64,000 nt of DNA from Neurospora crassa OR74A (lineage: Eukaryota > Ascomycota > Sordariomycetes > Sordariales > Sordariaceae): the NCBI RefSeq assembly GCF_000182925.2, contig NC_026506.1, positions 3,968,001 to 4,032,000 on the forward strand. The letters are read 5' to 3'. A program made the position numbers and the translations under genes. This document shows, one piece after another, positions 46,431 through 55,534 of the stretch; position 1 is the first letter of the stretch; every line of letters starts with the position of its first letter. Below the pieces are notes generated by a model. That model was given only the letters and a program-made list of their open reading frames with translations. It searched no databases and had not been told where the DNA came from.

Positions 46431-46560
46431 GGAATAGGGAATAGGAATAGGGGATAGGAATAGGGAATAGGAATAGGGAATAGGGAAGGGAATAGGGAAG
46501 GGAATAGGGAAGGGAATAGGGAAGGGAATAGGGAAGGGAATAAGGAAGGGGGAGGGGGAT
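46431..46560. repeat. GGGAATAGGGAA-type minisatellite
   Basis: Variants of GGGAATAGGAATA, then GGGAATAGGGAA, repeated more than ten times, with all purines plus T on the + strand. Short related units continue to about 46,610. Confidence 0.9.
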
Positions 46561-47913
46561 AGGGATAGGGAAGGGGGATAGGGATAGGAATAATAATAGG
46601 AGTAATAATAGGAATAATAATAATACTAAACTCGCTTTAATTTATAATTAAATTATTAATAAATAATTAGCCCTTAATACCTAACCTTTGAATAGCTTTA
46701 TAGCCTTCTAATACTATTTTATTAATTTTAATAGGGTTTAAACTATTAGCCTTCCTTTTTACTAGAAGGAATTAATTTAATCCTACTATAATATATAAGG
46801 AATTTATTTAATCCTATTATAATACGCAGCCTACAATTCTACTTAGTAGAATCTAATAGGTATTTAATTAGCCTTCTTTTTAATTAATATTTCGTTAGGT
46901 TTTTAACTTTAAATTATATTTAATTCTACTACTATTAGTAATAAGTAAGTAAGGGGATATTTCGTATAATTAGTAAAGTATAAAGGATAAGTATAAATAT
47001 TATAGTTAGAAAAGTATAGTTAGTTCTCTATACTATTAACTATTAGCGTATTATTAATAAAGGTAATACCTGTTAGTAGCGTGGTTTTCGGCCTAAATAT
47101 CGTCCTACGGGTTATTAGATTAATATTAGCAGAATATTAATTATATTGTTAGCCGGCTTATTAATAGGAAGAATAGTAGCTACTACTAATACGGCCTTTT
47201 ACTTAACTGTTATACGTAGTTTATATATAGAAGTAGGCTTCTTCTTAATATTTAAATTAATTTTAAATATAATTGGGAATAGGGTTGTTATACTTTGCTT
47301 AGCTATTATACGCGGCTTACGCATAGAAGTAAGCTTCTTTTTAATATTTAGATTAATTTTAAATATAGTTTGGAATAGGGTTATTGTAATTTAGGGTAGA
47401 ATTATTATAATTTAGGATAGGATTTATTATAATTTATAGTAATATTATTCGTATTTAAGGTAGTATTAATTATAATTTATAGTATTATTATTCGTATTTA
47501 AGGTAGTATTAGTTGTAATTTATAGTACTATTATTATTATTTTATATATTTTATTACTCTTTTAGGTATTCTTACTAGTATTTAGTTAGTATTAGTAATA
47601 TTAAATTAGGTATAAAGGTAATTAAAGGTTAGTTTTCGAACGGAAATTGGAAAGTGAAATTAGATGTTATTAATCTTGTAATTATTATTCTCGAGGAGGT
47701 TAGAATTCAATTTTTCGTTTAAATAAAGTAGGAAAATCATCCGAAATTAGTAGGAAGTTTATTAAATTATTAAAAAAAGTTAGTAAAATTATTAGAAGAA
47801 GTTCGTTGGAAATTGGATAGAAGGCTTATTATCTTTCGGGAATAGGTTAGTAAGGGATTAGGAATAAGAAGAAGAATAGGGATAGGAATTAGAATTAGAA
47901 AGGGAATTAGAAA

Positions 47914-48096
47914 GGGAAAGGGAAAGGGAAAGGGAAAGGGAATTAGAAAAGGAAAGGGAAAGGGAAAGGGAAAGGGAATAGGAATAGGAATAATAATAAT
48001 AAGGATAATAAGGATAATAAAGATAATAAAAATATTAAGGATAATAAAGATATTAAGGATATTAAGGATAATAAGGATATTAAGGATAATAACTAT
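47914..48096. repeat. (GGGAAA)n followed by (AAGGATAATA)n
   Basis: A purine tract of GGGAAA units to about 47,975 is followed by AAGGATAATAAAGATAT-type decamers to about 48,096. Confidence 0.88.
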
Positions 48097-50479
48097 AGGG
48101 GTAAGAATAATATTTATTTATATATCCGAAAGTAAAGAAAAGTTAAGGTAATTTCGCCGGCCTTCCGCCTAAATTAGCGGCTCTACTAATATAAACGTTA
48201 ATTTATTATTATAGGATATTAGCGGCTTACTAATTTGAATTTTACATTTTATTATTATTATTACAAGAGGAGAGGTTAGGTTGTAAAATTAGTAGATGAA
48301 ATAAAATAAATAGAAGGATAGGTAATTAATATACCTTTTTAACTTATAATAATATTAATTTTAGTTTTAATAAAGGTAAATTCGCTTAAATTAAATTAGT
48401 AGAAAGTGTAATAGTAAATTGAGATATAATTGAAGTTGGAGAGGGGTAGTTAAAGTTCTTTAGTCTATTGCGCTTTAGTAATAAAATAAATTTATTTTAG
48501 TAATTTAAAGTTATAATAGCCTTACTTTATTAATTTAGTAGTTAAAAAAGGCGGGGTCGACGGTTTTGATTTATTTAGTAATTTCGAAATTAAGAATAAG
48601 GTTCTAGCTTTAAATCGCTAGAGATAAACCGGCTTTAAATTATTATTTATAAAATAAGGTTAGTTGAGGGTAAAGAAGTAAAATATAAATAAATAAATTA
48701 GAATTATTAAGAGGAGGAGAGGTTATAAAGGTAGCGAATAGGATTTTAGAAAGTTAGTACGTACGCTAGGTTATTAAATATATTACCCTTATAAGAGAAG
48801 AGTATATTATATATTATATTTAGACGGGCAAAGTTACTATTTTAGCGAGGCGTATAGATATTTTTGTTATTGTAAGACTGCTATAATTTTTTTTTTATAT
48901 TAGTTTTAGTAGTTTTCCTATATTTATTTATATATTAGTCTATATATCTAGTTTTAAAGAATTTATTTAGCTAACGGATAAAGTTTAATAAAGTAGGATG
49001 AATTAATAAATAGTTAATACGTATACAATTAGCTAGACTCTAGGTTTAAATATAGAAGTTAAAATCTAAAATCGATTTGATTTTTATCGATTTTAATTTA
49101 ATTGTTTTTAGAATTTCTCCCTCTCGGCTACCCTCCTACACCCCAATTTTAATATAGTAACCTTAATACTATTATATTAATTGTAATTCTATTAACTACT
49201 AATCGGTAAGAATACTCTTATATTTCTTTATAGGATGCCTAATAATAATTAATAATAAGTATAAAATATATTTGGCAATAAGTAGTATTAGTCCTATCTT
49301 CCAATGAGTTAATTATATACTTCTACCTTAATTAGTACGTTATATACTATATTTATTTAATTTAATTATAAAAATAGTAATAATAATACGATTGCAATAC
49401 TAATACTAATACTATTACTAATTCTTCTTTAATATATCTATTAAAGTCTTATATTATTAATAAATTTGAGTCCTTAGTTCGATTAGCCGCGGCTATAGCA
49501 ATTACTAATACTTAAGGATAATTATGAAATTAAAATAGTAAGTGCAGCCTTATATTCTTAATTACTATACCCTACAATTTACCTTAGGGACGAGTTTTTA
49601 GAGTTATTAGAATTTCCCTTCTATAATTAAGAATTATATAACCTAATTAAAAAACGAATTATTCCTAATTAGGAATAGATATTTAATAAAATGCTTCTAT
49701 AGGGAATTAAATATCCGGAGATTAGGTAATATAGTCCTCCTCCTCTTCCTTATCCTTATAATTATTAGGGAGATACTAGTATATATATATATTACTACTT
49801 ATAATAATAGAGCTATTATTGTTGTCCTATATAAATATTTCGTTTCGAATTAGAGGTTCAATTGCATAATATACCCAATTCCCTTCCTTCTCTACTTTTT
49901 TAATTTTAGTATCAATATACATTTTACATATAGCCTTAATTATTAATATAAACTTCCTCGCTAGTATAGGGTTATTTTACTTCTTAATAAAATATAGTAT
50001 TAAGATTTATTTATCCGGATAATAGAACTTATTAATAAAGATCTCTATAGCCCGTTGGATATATTCCTCGTTTATTTAAAGTAAATTTAATATTACCATC
50101 GAGGTTACTATTATAATTACTATTAGGGTTACCGCTATAGTTATTTAGGCGTATAGTTTTAGTATATTACTTATTTTTTTTAGAAAGCTAACCTTCGCCT
50201 AGGATACTTCTTTTTAAATATTAGTATTTGCTTTTATATTATCCGTTATATAATTTATAGTAGAAGTAGCTTACCTGCGGGGTATCTTCTTTAATTAATT
50301 ATTGTAATTTACTTTCTCTTTATTTTTAATAGGTATTTTAATACTTACTACTTCGTTACTAGTAGTAATAGTAACTATATTTTAAAGCCTTTTATATAAT
50401 TTATAATTAGGTATAATTTTATTCTTAAATTACTTAAAATAAGAATTGTATTATATTTTATAGTTAATTATTATTATTT

Positions 50480-51300
50480 ATAATAATAAATAAGATAAGG
50501 AATAGGGTATTAACTTTAATAAATTCTATTTAGTCCTCTACTTCGTATATATACTTCTTATTATTATATTAGAAATTTATTTCCATTATTTTACTTAATT
50601 ACTCCTAGTGCTTGAATTACCGTTTAATAGCCTCGATTAGCTTTTTTACTTTAATATAGTTATAGAGTTCCTACTCCTCTATTGAATTATAACTATATTT
50701 TTTTAGGAACTCTTTGAAAATATATTCGAACGCTTCCCGGGAGTATATATTATTTTTATTAAAATTATTAATATTATAGAATTATTTAAAAATAAAGAGT
50801 TTAACCTCCGGGGGGGTAATAGTTTGAAATTTATAGCCTCCCTTCTTAACCTTCTTCATTTTAGGGTTTAGTATTATAGCCTTCCCCTTCTTCGTTTTAG
50901 GGTTTATTATTATAACTTTCCCCTTCTTCGTTTTAGGGTTTAGTACTATAGTTTTCCTAGCCTTCTTCGTTTTAGGGTTTAGTATTATAGCTTTTCTAAC
51001 CGCTTCAACAGCGATTTCGGTAATTTCCTCGGCAACTACCTCGGAGTTATTTAATTTCTCTTATTCCTCCCTATCGAATTTATTTTAGTCGTTATCTTAA
51101 TTATTATCCTAATCGTTATTCTAATTATTATCCTAATCATTATCCTAATTATTATCCTTACTATAATCTTTATTATTATTATTCTAATTATTATTTTAAT
51201 TATTATTTTCGCTATAGTTTTTATTATTATTATCCTAGTCGTTTTTATCCTAATCCTTTTTAGAGGATTCGAAATTTAGAATTTAGCTATTAATTAAACG
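50480..51300 (-). pseudogene. Myb/SANT-like accessory ORF of the transposon
   Basis: Read on the - strand, an open but stop-dotted frame runs from an Asp/Asn-rich repeat (DND/DNN units, about 51,090-51,250) through EVVAEEITEIAVEAV. It then has four tandem copies of an approximately 13-residue unit with the core ILNPKTKK (about 50,858-51,000), followed by a domain region near 50,520-50,640. That domain has the order AIKR, FKH, LSKIM, INF, YNNKKYIYEVED, IEFIKVNT. It resembles the Myb/SANT-like DNA-binding family (helix-turn-helix; G-x-GW, then A-x-D-x-W-x-x-Y-I-K-A-N). PIF/Harbinger elements normally carry such a second protein to direct the transposase to the ends and into the nucleus. Stops are RIP-type. 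The fit is good but by eye only. Confidence 0.6.
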
Positions 51301-51754
51301 GTTAAATATTACCCGGGAGGCTTTTAAACAATAGGGCCTACTAATATTAGTATTACTAGAGGGGGGGGACGGTAGTTGGGTAATAATAACCAATTTCTTA
51401 GTAGAACCCTTTTTAGTAAATTTACTCTAAGAGGTAATAAGATTATTAAGTTAGGACCGAATCCCCTATTTATTTTCTTAGCGCCTTAAAGTAAAATAAA
51501 TAGAAGCGTTACCGAACTTTTTACTAGAGGTAACGGGGCTAAGCAACAATGCCTTTTTATATTTTAATAATATAGTAAATAGAGGGTAATAAATTAAATT
51601 AATAAATAAAATAATTAGTATAATTAATAGTTAATTATTATATAATCGAAAAAAATAATAAATAAAACTACTAACAATATATCTTTCTATTTAATAGCTA
51701 ATCCTTTACCTTTATACTTCGTTATTATATAGTAATCCCTATTCCTATTACTTT

Positions 51755-51963
51755 ATATCAATACTACGCCTTCCGAATTAGAAACTGAAGTATAAAAGGT
51801 ATTAATACTATGTGCAGTATCGCGATATTAATAAACCCTATACTGTAAATGCCAGAACAAGCGGGTGCGCCGTATACTAGCCGTATAAGGGGGGTATAGA
51901 AGCTTATACGGCGTATGTGAAAGGTGGTCCGAGTTTTGCTGTATGAAGCTATACGGCAACCTC
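51755..51963. other. Right subterminal region with CCGTATA motifs
   Basis: Normal-composition sequence with several CCGTATA / TATACGG motifs in both orientations, mirroring the left subterminal region. Confidence 0.7.
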
Positions 51964-51998
51964 CTTTGTACGGCAACTATACGAGAACAAACGCAGCC
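51964..51998 (-). repeat. Right terminal inverted repeat
   Basis: Inverted copy of 43156-43190, ending in CGCAGCC directly before the TAA duplication. Confidence 0.93.
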
Positions 51999-52001
51999 TA
52001 A
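51999..52001. repeat. TAA target-site duplication, right copy
   Basis: TAA directly outside the right inverted repeat. Confidence 0.85.
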
Positions 52002-52120
52002 TATCACTGCTCTCCCCCTCCCGGCCTTTTACCTGGCCCGTTTGTGGAGGCACTCTCCCACACAACACACAATTCTTCTTCCACCACTCCATCACTCATC
52101 AATCCCAACTCACACACGCA

Positions 52121-52542
52121 ATGCTTGCTTTCACCCTCTTCGCTTCCTTACTGACGCTAATCAGCAGCGCAGTCGTCAAAGCAGCAGACTACGGCCCCTG
52201 CCCCTACAACGAAAACGAAAATTGCTGGGAGATCATGGACAACACCGCCTGCTTTTTGAACCCGACAAGCACAGAGCAGATCTTTGCTTGTATCTCCGGT
52301 GGGAAGGAAGGTGTACGTTGACTTACTACCTACTAAACCTTTCATACATACTCGAATTCCTTGACCACTCCTAGAGAAGAAGGTGGTTCAAGACTGGATG
52401 CTTGCTTGCTAACTGCAACCACCTGTGTTGTTGGGTGTAGGTCTGCGCCTGCTATGGCTGTCTCGGATATACACCTGTTACGGAGTTGATTCGGAAGGAG
52501 GATGCTTGTCGGTTGGTGGTCCCTTCCCTGCACGTCCTTTGA
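52121..52542 (+). CDS. Small secreted eight-cysteine protein
   Basis: Exon 1 is 52121-52312 and exon 2 is 52441-52542, spliced with a strong GTACGT donor and GTGTAG acceptor in phase 0, giving 97 residues. Using the GTGTAC one base pair earlier would destroy the cysteine pattern. A signal peptide (MLAFTLFASLLTLISSAVVKA) precedes a mature chain of about 76 residues with eight cysteines: GPC, ENC, TAC, FAC, GVC, AC, YGC and DAC. The order does not fit hydrophobins, which need paired CC. It could be an effector-like or antimicrobial-like secreted protein; no function can be assigned. The Harbinger element ends 122 bp before the ATG, within the promoter or leader. Confidence 0.75.
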
Positions 52543-53044
52543 AAGAATTTAGGGGGAAGTGATATGGAGGCTAGGAAGGGGAAGTGCTGATTGTTGACGA
52601 TGGGATTAACTTAGGGACGTGAATACCGATCTGCCGATGCCGGCCCCGACGAATGTTGAGAAGGTTAGGGGGTAATTTGGGCGTAGAGCAGGAGCATGAG
52701 GTTGATGTGAACGGTTGCAGCATGGGGCTGAATGTCCGTGAAGAAATGGCTGAAGGTTTAGACGGAGCTGCGTGTGTTGAACTAAAAGTTATGGGGGCAG
52801 TGACGTTCGAAAGGACTTTTTTGCTAATGACAAGGGACAAATTTAAAGAGTACCTGGTACGCGTTACAGAGTGAAACAAAGGAAGGAAGGAAGGAAGGAA
52901 CCGAAGTGAATGTACCTCTATAAAATGAAACAATGAAGATGAAGAAGATAAAGATCAGACGAGTCACCACCAAAAACTATAGGTACCATACTCCATGAGA
53001 GGTCGACCCCCTTTCCCCTCTCTGAGTGCCAATTCCCCTGCCAT
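52543..53044. other. Intergenic with a (GGAA)n tract
   Basis: Convergent 3' flanks of the secreted-protein and C2H2 genes. A GGAA tract of five to six units lies at about 52,878-52,900. No gene supported. Confidence 0.55.
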
Positions 53045-54019
53045 TCAATCCTGCATTTGCTTTTTGGCTTCAGTGCCATGTACATGTTCCTTCCGAATGT
53101 GTCTCATGAGGTTATCCTCGCGCGTGAACATCATGCTCGTATCTGAAAATTTGCAATTCTGAACGGGACAGGGCCAACCTGTTGCGCTTGAGGAAGGCTT
53201 ACCGGTTACATCCAAAGTAGCCATGCTCCTCATCACATGTGACTGATGCTTCCGCGTATTCTGGTGGCGCTTAAAGTCCCGCTTGATGTTGGAAGAGAAC
53301 GAGCAGGGCTGACAGATATACCGGCGGCCGTGAGTGCTTGGACTTTTCACCAGATCAACGTCGGAAGGGCGAGCTCCCAATGAGGGAGAAGGGACCTCGG
53401 ACTGAGATGATAGTGGGCTAAAGACCTGGGCATTGTTGGCTGTGTTAAAGTCCGGCTGTTCGATGACACCGTTCCTGTTCAACAAGTCGTCGCCGCCGCC
53501 GCTTTCGTGCAACCCCGTTTCGCCGGGAACATCGGGATATGCATGGTGCCCCTGGTCTTTTTGGGGAGTGTTTAGACCCTGCAAAAAGTCGTTAGATATG
53601 AACTTGTTCCTTGGAAAATAGAGCTTTGGTTTCTTCTAACGTGGTAACTGCTACCTACCTCCAGTTTGAAGCCCTGGAAGTCCAAGGTATTGGTAAAGCC
53701 AGGCTCAGAGGACAATACACCAACCGCAGCTTGTGCGTTTATGTAAGGATTCTAGAGTAAACGAGGGTGAGCGGGGACGTCAACACATACGGTATGTAGG
53801 GGTAACTGATGGGGAACCACCAAGCTCGGATAAAGGAAACACATATGATGTCTGGGACAAGATACGATGATAAAAACTTGAAAGTCGTACAAACCAAACA
53901 GTTGTCTCCATCAGAGGACTGACGTTGGCCGGTAGGGGTTGAAACTTCTGCTCATCTGGCCATAAAGCCATGCCGGCCTCATGTGCACCATCCGCATGGT
54001 GATATGTGAGAGCATCCAT
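53045..54019 (-). CDS. Two-finger C2H2 zinc-finger protein
   Basis: Three exons on the - strand: 54019-53891, 53751-53659 and 53578-53045, all phase 0, giving 251 residues from MDALTYHHADGAHEAG. The first donor used is GTACGA, because only phase 0 keeps exon 2 open; the second is GTAGGT with a TTTTTGCAG acceptor. The N-terminal ~165 residues are acidic/Ser-rich. Finger 1 is CQPCSFSSNIKRDFKRH then QNTRKH (C-x2-C-x12-H-x5-H). Finger 2 is CPVQNC then FTREDNLMRHIRKEH (C-x4-C-x17-H-x4-H). It is a sister of the partial gene at 63,464 and the relic at 59,237, and a more distant relative of the gene at 9,646. Probably a nuclear DNA-binding protein; targets unknown. Confidence 0.8.
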
Positions 54020-54416
54020 CACGACAGTGACAAGCGGAAAATACTGGCCCAATGGCGTCTTGGGTTGGGAGTAATGGAAGGCAATTGAGTAAGGATGCTA
54101 TATAAGGGAATGATGCTGGTAGTTTCTTGGAGGAGCTAATGTTGCATATGAGAGAATGAGGTAGTGAGTCCTGGCATTGCACGCCGGAATTTGTTCTGTC
54201 TTTATACCCACGCCAGCCATACCTCCTAGAGGTAGGTAGGCCCCTGATACAACCACTCGAAGATGTACCTAAAGAGGCCATTACCAAAGTTTAGCTGACC
54301 GAATCTGTTGATGTGGCTCTTGATACAGAACAGCATCGTGCTGTTGGAATAGAAATTGACAGGATCGTGCTGTTGGAACTAGTGTTCGGGGCGGCACGCC
54401 GCGCCCTTCCGTATGG

Positions 54417-54470
54417 GTGCAAGGCTGGATTCTGGGTTGTTACGTGCAAGGCTGGATTCTAAGTTGTAAC
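54417..54470. repeat. 27-bp tandem duplication
   Basis: GTGCAAGGCTGGATTCT followed by a variable 10-mer, present twice head to tail at 54417-54443 and 54444-54470 with three mismatches. Confidence 0.9.
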
Positions 54471-55469
54471 GTACAGAGCTAAATATTGGGCTGGCCGTTT
54501 CTTTCTTTTATTTACTTTGATGCCAGGGGGCTGCGCCCCCCGGGACCCCCCCTTAGAAATCTTTACACGAAAAGTACACGAAAGCGCGAAAAACGACTGT
54601 ACGGGAATGCACTAACAGGAAAAGCGCGAAATTCAGATAGTGCTAACAATTCCTTTGCGGACGAAAACCCTGGTTTCAGTCCGTGCGTTAGCAGACTGGT
54701 AGCGCGAACGTGGTTTTACGTGGATCCGCCCGCGAAAGGCACTAACTCCTTAGCCGGACTTTTGAGAAGCCATGCTCGTGTAGGTATATAGAGAAGAAAT
54801 TGGGAGGCTTCCTTGAGTTTGGGGGTGTCTATATCAGCGGCATCAAACTGCCGTGGTGGTGTGGATCGAGTAGTGATCCATTATTTCAGGCCCAGTCTCA
54901 TTTTTTCAATTCACGGTAAATTTCAGAAATTACTGACGGTCAGGAGTCCGTGCGGGGTGCCTGTGCCCCCTCCATATTGTAATCTGGTAAAATATGGTAG
55001 ATCTGCCTTTCTACCTCAAAACACCACCTTTCGCAACAACGACTCGATATTTGAATCGCCAGCTTTTAATACTTGGGCATTTTGGTGCCGTTTGGTGTCC
55101 CTCGATGGGCTGCGATGACCAGATATCATGATAAAGTCACGTGCACCCGATAAGCTGTCAGAGAAAGCATTTTTTCATTACCCTGACTGTAATTACTGTC
55201 ACTGACCCTGACACATTCTGACGAATGGATCGTTAGGATCGTCATGTACCTAGGTACTGTAACACGGGACAACAGCTCGCAGAAACGGCTCGCGACTCTC
55301 ATTAGCTGCCAGAGAACCCAATGATACCTACCTACCTAACCCCCTGCATGGTGGGGTGGGCCTTCCTACCCGCCCATTGGCTTGATGCGTGGCACGACCC
55401 TACTGCTGGTCAGGGCGTTTTGCCAAACAATTCTCAACTGTAATTGGTTTAGTCAACTCGGAGACAGTA

Positions 55470-55534
55470 TTACCCGTGGAGATAGGCCATAGGGTGCCTG
55501 TCTGACAGGCACCCTACTAGATCTCCACGGGTAA
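55470..55534. repeat. 65-bp two-step palindrome
   Basis: The outer arms at 55470-55483 and 55521-55534 pair over 13-14 bp (TACCCGTGGAGAT / ATCTCCACGGGTA). The inner arms at 55491-55502 and 55504-55515 pair perfectly over 12 bp (AGGGTGCCTGTC) around a single T. Seven and five bases separate the steps. Confidence 0.9.

Larger units (their letters stand above)
44906..49500. other. Central transposon segment, tandem-repeat-rich, no recognisable coding
   Basis: A/T-rich RIP-type sequence with several tandem-repeat blocks, listed separately or in the findings: about 85-bp units near 45,690-45,850, about 72-bp units near 45,855-45,990, a GGGAATAGGGAA minisatellite, about 93-bp units near 47,211-47,390 and about 48-bp units near 47,430-47,535. 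A small open frame at 47146-47394 is simply the 93-bp repeat read through. I could not recognise a protein. Confidence 0.6.
43156..51998 (+). mobile_element. PIF/Harbinger DNA transposon, 8.84 kb, RIP-inactivated interior
   Basis: The two ends are inverted repeats starting GGCTGCGTTTGTTCTCGTA; over about 34 bp they differ at two positions. They are flanked by direct TAA copies (43153-43155 and 51999-52001), the 3-bp T-A-A target duplication typical of PIF/Harbinger. Inside are a DDE_Tnp_4/HARBI1-like transposase remnant on + and a Myb/SANT-like ORF remnant on -, the standard two-gene content. From about 43,540 to 51,755 the sequence is extremely A/T-rich with CpA and TpG nearly absent and TpA in excess, the RIP signature; CpG survives. 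The terminal ~385 and ~240 bp keep normal composition. The element is large for the superfamily, and its centre is tandem-repeat-rich. Another 3-bp-duplicating superfamily such as Academ is excluded by the transposase match. Confidence 0.92.

Noticed and set aside
47146-47394. 82-residue hydrophobic open frame inside the transposon
   Set aside because: It is a ~93-bp tandem repeat read through twice in RIPed DNA; the apparent hydrophobicity follows from A/T richness.
43540-51755. Possible retroelement or centromere-type A/T block
   Set aside because: Inverted rather than direct terminal repeats, a TAA duplication and a DDE_Tnp_4 remnant identify a DNA transposon; no long terminal repeats were seen.
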